A DNA stretch of 64,000 bases from Anagrus nilaparvatae (GCA_022575985.1 JAKSXM010000007.1:6140501-6204500), one strand, 5' to 3'; shown: positions 12,985 through 25,094, counted from the first letter of the stretch. The notes: generated from the letters alone by a model not told the origin. Numbers and translations: made by a program.

Positions 12985-13263
12985 TTATATTTTTCTATTA
13001 AGCATAAGCTCTGAAGGAGCATTTTCTGTACTAATTTGAGGTATCAATCTGTATTGACTTAGTAATTGTATCAAGGTTTTATCAATATTTGCATTTGTAC
13101 CACACATTTTATTTAGATCATTCTTAAGAGTTTGAACGTATTTTCCAGCCTGCCCATTAGTTGATAGATTATACGGTGCTGTGAATTTTTGGAATGTACA
13201 ATTTTTACGTAGAAATGCTTTGAATTCTTCAGTTTTGAAGCCAGCCCCGTTATTAGAAACCAC
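12985..13263 (-). pseudogene. integrase catalytic-core fragment (rve domain) of the LTR element
   Basis: This 92-codon frame matches the second half of a retroviral-type integrase core. The usual VSDNG.xF motif reads VSNNGAGFKTEEF. The usual YHPxTNGQAER reads YNLSTNGQAGKY, followed by LKNDLNKMCG. The second catalytic aspartate is therefore asparagine, and the catalytic glutamate position reads glycine, so the protein could not catalyse integration even if translated. The frame is separated from the upstream piece (13297-13482) by stops or a frameshift. Confidence 0.85.
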
Positions 13264-13296
13264 AAATTATTTGGTACTATATAAATTTCAAGCCAC

Positions 13297-13482
13297 TTAG
13301 TAAACGCACCACTTAAAAGAAAACAATATTTTCCCTTTCAAAGGACCAGCAAAATCAACGTGTACGCGCTCAAAAGGTTCTGTTAGTGGCTCCCATATGT
13401 GTTTTTGAACTGGAAATGTAATATTTCTACGGAAATTGCATTGTTCACTATTGTTAACTAATCTTTCGATATCTAAACCCAT
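13297..13482 (-). pseudogene. integrase N-terminal/core-start fragment of the LTR element
   Basis: The frame contains IERLVNNSEQCNF, a decayed zinc-binding region with the second half of the H2C2 pattern. It then has WEPLTEPFERVHVDFAGPL, which is the start of the rve core with the first catalytic aspartate (VDFAGP). It lies directly upstream, in minus-strand order, of the core fragment at 12985-13263. Further decayed sequence up to about 13560 probably belongs to the same domain. Confidence 0.8.
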
Positions 13483-13675
13483 GTTTGGTTACCAATAGAA
13501 GCCCCCTGGTTAATTTTTTCATCTTAACAATCTCGAAATGACCTAAATGTAATTGTTGAAAAAAATTTTATTTTAAGGATGTAGGAATTACAACTTGATT
13601 CCCTTTTGTCAAAATCTCAAACTGCAAATAAAAATCTGTAGGGACGCAATTCCATACATCTGTAGAACATTTTTT

Positions 13676-13969
13676 TTACTGCTTTTTAGCATTTGAATAA
13701 CACTTTAAGTAAACTCTAAATACTTTATGTAATTTTACGACTGAAATATCAAAGCAAATATCGCTTTGAAAAAGGTCTTTTGCTAGTTTGAAAACTTTGT
13801 CATATTCAAGATTCCAACAAAATTTTATCTTTTCACGTAACATCTTATAAAAAAGATTCAAAATTTCACTGGTATTTGGTATAAAACGATTGCAATAATT
13901 TATCATACCGATAAAAGATTCGCGTATTTTTCTAATACCATCTTTGTCCAATACGAATCCGCAGTACAT
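13676..13969 (-). pseudogene. reverse transcriptase/RNase H connection fragment of the LTR element
   Basis: The frame reads GFVLDKDGIRKIRESFIGMI, then NYCNRFIPN and later FCWNLEYDKVFKLAKDLF. This resembles the segment of Ty3/gypsy polymerase after the YxDD box, where a hypothetical 'kCxF..v.FLGhvvs..GI' and 'F..l..lin.yr.fIp..s' consensus runs into the RNase H entry 'f.W....a F..lK..l'. The catalytic palm is absent. Only about 400 bp separate this from the 5' LTR, so the missing 5' part was deleted. Confidence 0.75.
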
Positions 13970-14381
13970 TATTTGTTTTTTAAAAAAAAACTAAAAACTA
14001 AAAAAAACCCCACATGAAATTAATTTTAAGATTGTAATTATCAAACTAATCTAAAACTTTTTCAATCATCTGTGATAATTTATTTTCATTTTCGGCACTG
14101 ATTTTAATGACATTAATAAACGCCGTAACACCTTGAATATCGGCCAAAATGCCTTAAATGAATCTTTGTCAAATGGTCACAGCTGGTACTAGGATACTAA
14201 GATTTCCGCAGACTCAAACTGTATTATTCTTTTGAATGTACACCAATAAACACACCAAATATAATGTGTAACTCTGTTTTAGAAACTTGTTTTATGTAAT
14301 GTATCGTTGCCGGCTCTAAAAAAACACGTGAACGCGCAACAACTCAGTTTATATTTTTTTTTATGCGTCCTCGTCCATATC

Positions 14382-14688
14382 TGTTATGTTTATTGTTAAC
14401 AGGTAATTGTAACAGGTTCACTCTCGAAATACCTGGATTATTTGTAAGGTAAAAACGTCTTTATTTATAAAATCATAAGGTTTAAATAAATAGATATAAA
14501 ATAATATAAATTGATAGTGTTGTTCGCGTATAATCCATTACATAAGATCTTTGACTGCTTTGGCGGACGCAGCGCGATAGAGGTAAATTCCTCTTCTACT
14601 CTTTTCTCGTACACTTCTTTCGCGCATAAATACTCACTAATTTATTTTCAGTACAATGTATATACTATATTGTATTATAGATATAACA
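14382..14688 (-). repeat. 5' LTR (minus-strand element)
   Basis: This is the partner of the LTR at 12088-12406, with the same boundary hexamers TGTTAT and ATAACA. Just inside it the minus strand reads TATGGACGAGGACGCA. Its TGG could be the start of a primer-binding site, but I cannot assign the tRNA. Confidence 0.85.
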
Positions 14689-15094
14689 AATGTCCAAGAT
14701 AAACTATAAAAACAAAATAAGCAGTGTAACTGATTCTACAACGCATCATTTCCTTTTTTAAAATAAAACAATTAAAATAACATCAAGAATTAATGAAAGG
14801 CCTACAATCAATAAAATGGGAATATGAAAATGTTTAATTCAATAACATTAAATCACAAAAATTGACTACCACCTATTAAAAAATAATACAAAATCTACTT
14901 TTAAGAACCGTATGCCTCTTCTATGCAACCCTTGAAAAATGCATAACAACAGCATTAGCGATTAGTATCAAATACGAAATAAAAAAAAACCAAAATATGA
15001 CTGAATCAAACATAATAAAATATTTTTTTTTTAAAAAGACATTTTTTCTAAAATAAATTTGTATACTTTTTATAAAATAAAGTTACATACAATT

Positions 15095-15897
15095 TTACAT
15101 TTTAATATTATAACTTAGTGATTTTAAGTAGGTTAAAATATCATTATTCTCAATATATTCATTATATTTTGAAACAATGTTTGCAATTTTCTCTTTGATC
15201 TTTTTTCTTTTGGGGTCTCGATACTTTCTTATTTTTTGTCCTAGCTGCAACTGACGAATAAGAATTTCTACATCTGCTTGTTCCTTTTGTAGCTCAACGA
15301 GAAAATTTGAAAAAGCTTGGATGGTCTTTTCCGAATACCACTTGGAGATGGTTGTGCCACCCCTCAGATATGTTATTGGTTCTTGCAGTTCCCTGTATTA
15401 CGGAATCATAGTGACTCCAAAGTTGTGGAATATATCGAGGGGCGACAATGCGAGGTCTTCCACGTCCTCTTCTAATTTCGAACGTACGTTCTTTCAAAAT
15501 AGTCATAAATGGTTTTTAATTCATCAGGCATATCATCCTCTGCAGCTTCTAGCCCTTTATCAATATCTTCTGATGATAAATAAGCTAAAGCTATAAGTAA
15601 TCGTGCAGCATCTCTAATGCTGGAATCTTCTGGATCTGCATATTGTTGTTGTAATCCTTCAGATTCTACACGTCGATAAACTGCTTGCGCTAGGTGAAAA
15701 AGACAACAAAAAACTGTATTCGCTACAATCACACTTTTTGCTGCATTAATAATTCCAACCTCAAAATCGGTCATAACTACCGATGGTAATTTTGGTTTAA
15801 TGATGGTTATATTATGTGCCTTTTCAAGAATAACATCAAAAACTTTTCTATATGCTTCTTCTGTTTTATTTTCAAGCAGAGAATAAACATATGGCAT
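15095..15897 (-). pseudogene. MULE-type transposase, C-terminal half, frameshifted
   Basis: The minus strand from 15897 reads MPYVYSLLENKTEEAYRKVF, then VVMTDFEVGIINAA with the second catalytic aspartate of the MULE domain, then CCLFHLAQAVYRRVESEGLQ. A one-base shift near 15480-15500 leads to RRGRGRPRIVAPRYIPQLW and NNISEGWHNHLQ, a typical MULE C-terminal region. Another shift near 15305 leads to VELQKEQADVEILIRQLQL and a lysine-rich tail ending at a stop at 15095-15097. The N-terminal FLYWCH region and first catalytic aspartate are missing. A related N-terminal half lies at 60540-61188. Confidence 0.85.
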
Positions 15898-18800
15898 TCC
15901 GATCGAACGAGTCTCGAAAAAAAATTTTTATGCGAAAAAAAAATAAATGAAAAGCAATTTTAGAACATTTTTGTTAGTAAAAATATCTTTAGGAAAAACG
16001 ATATTTAGAAAAAGAACTTTAGCAAAAAAAAATTGTAGAAAATAAATTTTTAGAAGAACAATTATTTAGGAAAATTGTTTTTAGCAAAAATATCCCCCCA
16101 CCATAATAAAAACAAGAGTGAAAACGAAGAGGTGTGAATAAAAACATCAAAATACGTAAAAGTATAACAATATAAAAGCAACAATAACAAATTTTAAATT
16201 ATAATTAAAAAAGAATATTTTATGTATCAATACTTAAATTATTATTTTATTTACAACTGCTAGTTAAGTTAGAGTCAGTAAAAAACATAATATTTAAGAA
16301 TATATTTATTTATATATATACATGCAAGGTCAGGGCACAACATAATTTAATATAATGATATTAAATTATGTTAACTAAGCAATCTAAATATTACATTACA
16401 AATAACTAAACATTAAGTTTCGCATATAGATGGCTTGAAATTTTCATGTAGATTGTCAATTTAATCTGGCAACAGTGAATTTATATAATGAACCACTATA
16501 AAAATAATAATTAGAAAATGTACAAACATGCTTTTACTAACATTTATACTTATTGATACTTAAAAAACGTGATAGAAGCAACAATAAAACATCAAAATTA
16601 ATAACAAAGAATTGCAAATAAGCAAAAGTAATATTAGAAAATACTACAATCTCAAAGTGACAACAGTGTAAATTTTTTAAAATCTATGTCTATAAATTTA
16701 ATTATGTATGTGTATTTGTATCATGGAAACAATTACACAGGCCAAGTAGCAGCTAAAAAATTAAGAAAAATGACTACATCTTGTACCGTTTGCACCTACC
16801 TATATACGAAAATCAATTTTAAACCTTCTTACATTTTACGCTTATAAAATACTATAAACCTTAAAGTCAATAACCTTATAAAAGACTCAAAGTTTAACAC
16901 GTTTAAGTGCTATCAAGATAATTTTCCTTTAGAGAAATGCCATTCAAAAGTTCGCACTCTTTAATAACACTAAGTGAAGTCTGGACCTATTAAATATTCA
17001 GTAGGGATGACAGAATATAAAAACCTGTACCATGACGAAAGCCATTAGTGTATCGTAACTAGAATCTACCTATCCATTTCTCGTAAAATAGAAGTAATAC
17101 ATTACAGCGAGTTTCATTTCATTTAATTTCAAAAACTTTCCTTTCTGCAAATCAAGCAGAGAAGGTCCAGGAGGACGCCATCGCCAGCAAAATGTGAAGG
17201 CCAAGTTCAAAAAACAATTATTAAAAAACGTATAAACAACCCAGTTAAGAACAAAACTCACAAAAATAACAAAACGACAAATTTTTAGCGCAATATCAAA
17301 TTGTCTTCGTGTTTTGATATTTTGTCATAATTATGATATAACTGCAATTACTAAATTCAACAACAAATTAAAAATCCGGACTGCGGGCTCAACAGCGATA
17401 GAAAACAGTAGAATGCCGTTAAAGTTTCCTAAATAAAAAAAAAGATCAAAAATATAATAAGGTATATTCCTTGATAGAAATGAAGAGTATGGCATATTTA
17501 CACCAGAGAGAGTATAACTAAAGTGATGATAACGATTTTCTTCTTCTTTGGTTGGTTAATGGCGTTCCATGCATTTCTTATAAGACTATATATTTACTTT
17601 GTTATAGGCGGTTTAACGACTATGTGATCACCTTCTCTGAACATACTCTGATGTGCACGGCCAATGCACCAATTCAATAAAAAATCTGCTTTTATATTAC
17701 TATGTATTGACCTAAGTGTTTTTTTAAATCTTATGTATACCGGCCTACTCTTATGCAAATTTGCTATTTTTAATAGGTAGCAGTGTCCAAAAACAAATTT
17801 TTTTTTATTACAGTTTTAAAACAGATCACCTTGTTAAATGCAATTTTTTTATATGCTTTAATGTATAAGGGATGAATTTGAAATACGAAGGATTAAAAAA
17901 ACGAATTGATCAATATATAAAATTCCTCGCAATCAGCAGAGTTTTGATTAGTTCAATAAAGAGTTTCTTTATCATGTCTTTAAAATGGTGTTCTAATAAA
18001 CTATTCAAATATTCTAATGCATATCTTACATTCATAGCATACTATTACGTTTCCACTGGGAAACTTGACGTTGATCTGAATGCTAATTACAGTACATAGA
18101 ACCAGAGATTAGGAGATCGCCTACAGGATAACAGCCACGGCGACTATTTTTTTCTACATCGCCCATTTCAGTTTTATCTTGAAATTTTATTACAAATTGA
18201 AATTTAAACAATTATTGTAGTAAGCGCTATATATAAGATTCATAAATATATTGTCATAATATTGTCATCATACCAGGTCCTCCTTAACTCTTTTCTGTTG
18301 GATTTTCCCCGCAGATTACTGGCTGGTTTGCCGATTACCTAACTAATTGGACTCAGCCAGTTATCCTCGAAAACAAGACTTATGCTACCCGAAAAATGTT
18401 GATTGCTGCCCTACAATTTTATGTTTTGAGCCTCTTTCTTTTTTTCATCTGTAACCCATTGAGGTAGACGATAATATGCGTTCTTTTCCCCTCTTAACTT
18501 GTAGCTCTTTTACAATTAATCCCTTAGCTCATCTGTGTAGGGGATCGTTTTGATAGGCTAAGCCTCTTATTCCCCATTTTGACTAATTGCTTATTTACTA
18601 TTAGTACTTTAGCCCATCTGTACAATGAAATGCGATATTGTTTAGATTTCCCTTTTGGTAAAAATTAGAAGTTATTTCCCAAAGTAAATGCAAAAAGGGT
18701 GTCTATCTCCCCTTTGTATCTTTCATATTGCATTTGTATGTACAAAATTTTTGATCCTGGAGCCCGTTTGTTATTAATCTTATTGGCTATTTTCAGGATA

Positions 18801-19360
18801 TGGAGGGTTAAGTTAATTATATATATTACGGTTTTAGATATATTAAAGAAAACGTCGGAAATTCGGAAACAACTTGTTATTGCTCTCATTTCTAAATACT
18901 TTTATGTACTGTACATAATTATATTTTTCATGATAATATTCCCAAATATTATAAAGAGAAAATAAAGATCTAGAAAATATAGATTTCCGCAAGAGACCTT
19001 TGTCCTAAAAATTGAACCCATCTTCAAGTCACTCCTCAAATTTACCACTACAACAACTCATTCATCTTCATGTTTAATTTCTGAAACTCAGTACTCGAAG
19101 AAATCCGTTTGCCGAGCTCAGTGGACGTATTTAAGGCAAACTAATACTAACATCTTAGTCTATATCAAATACAATAAAACTACCCTCAAATACTCGCTAT
19201 GGCAAATGGACGAACACCGCAATAGTCAACGTTCTTAAATGCAACTCTACAATAAGAATGACGCCCATTTACATTTGCATTTACATTTGCATAGTGTCTA
19301 TAATGTCTAGTATCTAACCTTATGTATGTACAAAATTATTTAATAGTAGTAATATTTATT
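15898..19360. other. AT-rich stretch, no gene recognised
   Basis: At 15950-16090 there is a degenerate series of TTTAGNAAAA-like words, possibly the eroded 5' flank of the MULE element. Open frames at 17070-17261, 17872-18099 and 18699-18965 show no family resemblance and no flanking splice pattern. I see nothing else. Confidence 0.5.
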
Positions 19361-20489
19361 TTTGCCCTCCGGGGCGTAAAACTCGCGCGTAAAGAATTTT
19401 CTGCACTCGTTCTATGCCTAGGTAGGCAAAAAATATTGTAAGCACCATGGGCGAAATTCTTTAGACACTTCTGTGAACACAAATCACTCGTGCCAAAACT
19501 TTTACGCCCTTGATACTTAATATACTATTTTGCCCTCCAGGGTGTAAAACTCGTGCGTAAAGAATTTTCTTGTATAGTCCAACATATTTTTATTTCATAT
19601 AATTTCATCAGCAACAAGGGAAAAATTTGTTAAACCGTGCATAGTAATTGAGACGGTACACCCAGGTGGTGGTTAGTTTAGGTTCTTTCGTTCAGCGACT
19701 ATGGAATATACTGTAATAAGGTTAGATTAAAAGAAGTACACTGATTTTATTTAGAAAAATAATATAATAAAAAATATCCTTTATTTAAAATAATAATAAA
19801 GTTCTACGTTGTGAATAATATTTATAATAAATTTTCTTTTGATTTATTCTTAACGATATTGATTTCACTTATAATTACAATACTTTTTATAATTAATTAC
19901 AATATAAAAATATTTATAGAAGCAAAAAGCAAGCAATAATATAAAAATAAGTATAATAAATAATATATGCGTAAGCGGTGTTTTCAGTCAAAGTGACCAA
20001 CTTAATCTAAATGTGTCACTCGGAAGGGCCAAGATGATTGACGGTGTCGAGAGGATGACCAACTTTACGACTTCCCAGCTTGTTAATCTTCCAAGAGGAA
20101 AATTTATACTTATGAGTGAATAACCAATCTAAAAAATAGTACTTAAAGAGCCAAGAGGATTGACGCTTCAAGAGGATAACCAGCTTGAAGTGTTTCAGCT
20201 TGGTAATCTGCCAAAAAGAAAATAGCCAAGAGTGGGTAACCAACCCTTGGTAAAGTGCCGCTCGAGAGGACCAAGAGGATCGGTGATTCGAGAGGATGAC
20301 GTCTCGAAGACGTCCCAGATTGGTGACTTACCAAGCGGAAAAGAGCCAAGAGGCGGATGATTAACCCTTGCTAATGTACCACTTTGGAGTATCAAGAGGA
20401 TTGACTACTTTAAGAGGTTAACCAACTTGAAGCAGTTCCAGCTTTGTGATCTTCTAAGAGGAAAGGTTTACCTGGAGAAATCGTGGATA
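19361..20489 (+). repeat. dispersed repeat 'A', copy 2, four tandem units
   Basis: This has the same order as 2981-3620: GGGGCGTAAAACTCG, GTAAGCACCATGGGCGAAAT, GTGAACACAAATCACTC, then the tandem part. A second copy of the left block (TTTGCCCTCCAGGGTGTAAA) starts at about 19532, so this copy has a partial internal duplication, and it has about 400 bp of extra AT-rich sequence before the units. Four units with CCAAGAGGATTGAC/GAGGATGACC/CCCAGCTTG start near 20027, 20151, 20270 and 20393. It ends near GTTTACCTGGAGAAATCGTGG. Confidence 0.65.
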
Positions 20490-20699
20490 GCCAAGCGGGC
20501 TCCAGGGAGCTAAGTTGTGTGAGAGACACAAGTTAAATTTTTGATATTTTAGAGATTACTCCGGTATTAATAGTCTGACGGGCCCTATCATTAGTTATAT
20601 GAAAGAGAGCGCTCGATATATTATTAAAAGAAGAAAACTTGTATACTGTATATAGTACTACATAAACCAAGAGGAGCGTGCATACAGGGTATAGCTTAT

Positions 20700-21180
20700 A
20701 TCTTATCTTATCTTATCTTATCTTGAAAATTTATTTGTGTGTCTGTGTGTGTGTGTGTGTGTGTGTATTATCATCAGGGTAAAACCAGTGAACGAAATTA
20801 TATAAAAATGTTGTCAAATTAAAGAAAAAATGTCCGCGAGTGACATAGGCCATAGTTTTTCGATTCAGATATCGTACTTTTGGAGATATTCAATTTTTAG
20901 TGTTTTTGAACTTAATAAAATTTTTAAAATTTTTAACAAAAATTAAAATATCTTAAGACAATCGAAGAATTTTACTGTCACACTTTGTAGTATTCAATTT
21001 GGCACCAATTCTTGCGTATTCTCCTGAATTTTTATTGAAAACGGAGGTATCTTTAAAATTTTAAACAATATTTTTGAAGCTGGTTGGAAAATTATTTTTA
21101 ATTTTTTTATTTTTTGTGGTATTTATAATCATCAATTTGTGGGTCTGTGTGTGTATGTGTTTCATCATCAGGGTCGAATT
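20700..21180 (+). repeat. microsatellites and a 400-bp direct repeat
   Basis: (TATCT)n-like units (about 20700-20725) and a GT run (about 20740-20768) precede ATTATCATCAGGGTAAAAC. The same arrangement (GGGTCTGTGTGTGTATGTG, then TCATCATCAGGGTCGAAT) recurs about 400 bp on, near 21135-21180. Between them is AT-rich sequence. This looks like two tandem units of a non-coding repeat. Confidence 0.5.
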
Positions 21181-21288
21181 TTCTAGATCAAAAAATACCG
21201 AAAAAATTGCATAGCCAGTTAATAACACGAAGTTTAAATGTGAAACATGATTTTCTTAAGCAGCAGAAACAGGAGTAAATGCAATACA

Positions 21289-21307
21289 GGGGGGGCGGAG
21301 CCCCCCC
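21289..21307. repeat. G7/C7 hairpin
   Basis: Seven G, the pentamer CGGAG, then seven C form a very stable 7-bp GC hairpin in an otherwise AT-rich background. No adjacent gene explains it as a terminator. It is probably an end or internal hairpin of a mobile element. Confidence 0.6.
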
Positions 21308-21630
21308 TCCAACTTTTGCTAGTAATTCATATATTTGTATGCGCGCGTTTGTATCTCTTTATACTGTTTTACATTGGCGTGGGTTCTATGAGAGAGTTCA
21401 GTCATAATTTATTTATAATTAATATAGTAAATTTTTTAGTAAATGTGAAGGTGCCTACTTTACCGTCTCATAATTTACAAATAAAATTAACAAAGTAACA
21501 AAAAATTCATTTAGGTTTGGTGTGATAATATTATAATATGGAAAATAAGAATTTTACTTATCTTCATAATACATGCTAAGAACATTGAATTAATGATTGA
21601 GTCAATAAATAATTAATTTCCCCGTGCCCT

Positions 21631-23378
21631 CTATTTATCCAAGGTGATATCTCCTATCAACCTCTTAGTCCATTTGCTCTCTGAGTAGTCGGTCCAACGG
21701 TCCTGCCACTCGCTTAGGCTGATCTGGCGCGAAGTAGCCTTAGCGCGGTCTATGCCTTCCCTCCCTTTGTTCAGATAGATATATTTTCTCTCAAGAGCCA
21801 GCAGATCGGATTACCCCGGCGATGACTAGAGCTGCCTCCAAGGACACTGTGCGTTAAGCACAGGAGATTCTCAAGGCTCCTTGACTCTGGACGCTCGTAA
21901 GCTTAGACGCGTAAGTGACCTTCTTTATGCAGTTGGTCCATACTTCTGCACCATATAGGAGTATGGAGTGGCTAACCGACATAAGAAGCCTGCGCTTTCC
22001 AGTCTTAGGTCCGCACGTGTTTTTCATTAGCACGTGCTTCTCCAAATCTGCGCCATGAAGGTCAGTTTCTTGTCTAACAGCACTCCCAAGTACTTTAAAT
22101 TATCCTTTGTTTCTATTATATCCCCCCCAATACATATTGGTCAATCTCAGTCTTCGCCGTTGCAAGCTTTAAGCCGTGGTCTTCCATCCAGTAATTGACC
22201 CCATGCAATGCCTGATTCAATTTCTCCTCGGAAATTTGTTCATCTTTTGCCGTGATGACTAGGATCAGGTCATCTGCGTATCCGACAGTAAAAGTATCAA
22301 CCAGCATTGGAAGCCTAAGTACCTGGTCGTACATGATGTTCCATAGTTCCGGTCCAAGGACCGATCCTTGAACTGCACCTGCAGTTACTTTCCTTACTCT
22401 TGTTCATTGTGCAGTTTCAAAGATTATTTCTCGATCACTCAGGTAGCTGCTGATGATTCTTCGCAGGTATTTTGGCACCTGGAAGTTCCTTAGCCCTTTC
22501 ATGAAATCGCTCGATCTTGCTGAGTTAAAGGCATTCTTCACATCGAGGGTCACTAATAGCGTGATTTTTCTCGAGTAGTGATTGCCTGTCTGTGCGTTTT
22601 CGATGATCTGACGATACTGCTTATGGCATCGATTGTATACTTCCCTCGACGAAACCCGTATTGTCGGAGAGAAAGATTTCCCGCAGTTTCTACGTCCCTC
22701 AGTATCCTTGGCTGTAGCATCTTGTCGTAGTTTTTGCCGGCTGTGTCCAATAATCCTAGAAGATGCCAAAAGTTTGTCAGTTTAGGGCCCCCTTTGCCCT
22801 TACTGATAAGGACCAGTCTGGCTCTTTCCCAAAGTTTACTGAAGACGCCCGCACGTGCACAAGTATTGTACATACATAAGATGAGTTTTGGGCTCTCATT
22901 CGCAGCTATCTTCAGTATCTTGTTAGGTATCCCATCAGGTCCTGGTGCCTTACCGTTCTTGAGAGTGTCTACCGCTGTGAAAAGCTCCTCCTCGGTGAAT
23001 TTGGGAATAGACTCGTCATCTTCATCTAAGTCATTTGCCTCTTCCCTCTCTGGGTGGGTAGGGAAAAATCTGTCAACTATTCGCGTAACCTCCTCCTCGT
23101 TTATAAGGCTACTTGCGGAAAGAGCACCAATCCTCTTGGTGACTATCTTGTATCCAAGACCCCAATGGGTAATTATCCACCTCGTTACACAAAGCCATCT
23201 CGCATGCTCTTTTGCTTCTCCGAATAGCAAGTCTCAGGCTTTTCTTGACCAGCATATGCTCTGCCATCAGCTCAGCAGCGTCTGTTCTGGTCCTTGCACG
23301 TGTAGCTCTCCTTCTCGTCGTTATGCTCGCACTCCTTAGACGGTCTATTTCTGCATTCCAACAGTAGGCTGCAGCAGC
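21631..23378 (-). pseudogene. R1-clade-like non-LTR retrotransposon (LINE), reverse transcriptase and 3' part, frameshifted
   Basis: The minus strand runs through a continuous but frameshifted polymerase. Near 23378 it starts at a YCWNAEIDRLRSEC linker, followed by ATRARTRTDAAELMAEHM. It continues with KNGKAPGPDGIPNKILKI, the standard first RT block, then LSLRQYGFRRGKYTIDAI, LLVTLDVKNAFNSARSS, VGYADDLILVITAKDEQ (the YADD catalytic box) and WMEDHGLKLATAKTE. The C-terminal part has LMSVSHSILLYGAEVW and then ISLSEWQDRWTDYSESKWTK, ending in an in-frame TAG at 21631-21633. At least three frameshifts break it, and the endonuclease is missing. The higher GC content contrasts with the surroundings. 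Confidence 0.9.
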
Positions 23379-24184
23379 GTCATGAAATAAATATATTTAT
23401 TAGTCTATAAATATGTATCCATAATGCATGCATGGCCCATAAAGTAAACATTAATATTAGAAAACAAAAACATGCCACAAAATAAAAAAGCAAAGAAATA
23501 AATAATAAGCGTATGCGTATTTTCATTCTCAGCATTTATTTGCTGTTACATCAGTTACTGTGCATTGGGTAAGACTGGATCAAATTTTTAATTCAAGTAT
23601 AAAAATGATAAGATAATTCTACAAAATATTATTTTTACTCCACGTCTTCAATAATCATGAACTCTGTTTAAATAAATAATAAATTTTTCAATTTTATCAA
23701 ACATTCTATAGGAAACATTACGAGTCAATTAAACTATAAAAGTACACATATTAATTTTAACATGCAAAATCAGGGCATTTACAAAATTGCTGAATATTAT
23801 TTTATATTTGATTTGATAAAAATTTTGATTTAATGGCAACACAAATTTTATTTAAAAATTCATTTTACTATTATTATTATTATTATTATGGTTCTTTATT
23901 ATGCAATCAAAAAAATATATTACACTCTTTCAGCATATGTCAGTATAAAATATACATAAATATTCAATAAATAGAATAAATTAAAATTAAAAGGAAATCA
24001 CATTTATATACAAATATTATATTCAGAAAAGGAAAAAAAATTAATTTAATTTCCAATATTTTACAAAAAAAATTGGTTTGAATAAATAATAACTTTAAGT
24101 ATTCGGCGCTATATAATCCACTATTAATAAGTAAAATTTATAAAAAAAGTATGGAATACTTTTTATGTTCCCAAATTATTAAAT
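23379..24184. other. AT-rich stretch, no gene recognised
   Basis: A short (TTA)n/(ATT)n microsatellite lies at about 23872-23890. Otherwise this is unstructured AT-rich DNA flanking the R1-like fragment. Confidence 0.5.
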
Positions 24185-24267
24185 ATAATTAAAAAATTAG
24201 AAAAGGAAATTAATTTAATAAAAACTTTTCTATTTGATCTGATAGGAACTAAAATTATTTATTTAAA

Positions 24268-24298
<31 letters not shown>

Positions 24299-24715
24299 AC
24301 ATCGACGTTTCGAGAGTTTGTACTTGTATATTTATTTTTGACATGAGATCCTTTATAAAAATAAATTTTCAATTCTTGTTAAATTATAATAAATCTATAA
24401 ATTTTTAAATTTTTCTTTACAGAAGTTTAGTTACCTGATTAAAAAAATATACAATTTTTTACATTAGCTTGTAATATACTATGTAATTTAATTAATAAGG
24501 TAAAAATAACTTTAGATTTTAATTTTACAATCGTTGATTTTTATCTAAATTTTATTATTGTTCTTTTTAGATCTTGATAAGGAGAGTACAAACTCTCAAA
24601 ACGTCGATGTAAAAAAAAAAAAAAAAAAAAAAATTTATATAAATAATTTTAATTCCTGTCAGATCAAATAGAAAAGTTTTTATTAAATTAATTTCCTTTT
24701 CTAATTTTTTAATTA
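24185..24715. mobile_element. foldback element with poly(T)/poly(A) in its arms
   Basis: The left arm (about 24190-24325) reads AAAAGGAAATTAATTTAATA, ACTTTTCTATTTGATCTG, a run of over 20 T and ACATCGACGTTT. The right arm (about 24590-24715) mirrors it: AAACGTCGATGT, a run of over 20 A, CAGATCAAATAGAAAAGT and TATTAAATTAATTTCCTTTT. The loop is about 260 bp and contains no gene. Next to the right arm is a CTTGATAA-hairpin-AAAACGTCG motif described separately. Confidence 0.7.
24574..24606 (+). other. TTGATAA-hairpin-AAAACG motif (hammerhead- or Penelope-like)
   Basis: The word CTTGATAAG is followed by a stem GAGAGT (24582-24587), loop ACAA, stem ACTCTC (24592-24597), then AAAACGTCG. It has the same architecture as the motifs at 32300 and 61780. 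The canonical hammerhead core would be CTGATGA and GAAA, so this copy is degenerate. Its mirrored left arm near 24305-24330 retains CTCTCGAAACGTCG on the minus strand. Confidence 0.4.
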
Positions 24716-25094
24716 CTATTAATAAGTATTTAAAAAATGGGAATTATAAATACAAATAATAAAAAATTTAATAATTAGTTAATAAAATTTTAAAATTATT
24801 AACAATATTTTATTAACCATAATAAAAATAAATACCAGACAATATCATAGAAGATCTTGAACAAAATATGTATACTGAAGACATTAAAAAAAAACAAATT
24901 GATTCAAAACTTTTAATTATGAAAAAAATAAAGTTTATAAATATTAATTAATGATTTTAAAAAAGGAAAAGTCTAACAATAAATATATATAAATATATGA
25001 TAGCCCAAGAGGCTGTGGGAAAAATTATATATTAAATGTCATCATTCAAATATTAATATTTTACAAAATTAATGTACTTAGTGTACCGTGATCC

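Larger units (their letters stand above)
12088..14688 (-). mobile_element. decayed, internally deleted Ty3/gypsy-like LTR retrotransposon
   Basis: Two direct repeats of about 310-320 bp flank roughly 2 kb of sequence with minus-strand fragments in the order RT/RNase H, integrase zinc region, integrase core. Both LTRs begin TGTTAT and end ATAACA. Intact elements of this type carry 4-5 kb between LTRs, so gag, protease and most of RT are deleted. Next to the downstream LTR the minus strand reads GAAGGAGTG, a plausible remnant of the polypurine tract. I could not find a clear target-site duplication. The LTRs differ at many positions, so the insertion is old. Confidence 0.85.

Noticed and set aside
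20016..20395. Overlapping minus-strand frames with repeated SGTL/PLES-like peptides
   Set aside because: They follow the DNA tandem units of dispersed repeat A in several frames at once, so the periodicity is in the DNA and not in a protein.
22734..23339. 201-codon plus-strand frame rich in serine and leucine
   Set aside because: It is the antisense of the R1-like reverse transcriptase, which has clear motifs on the minus strand.
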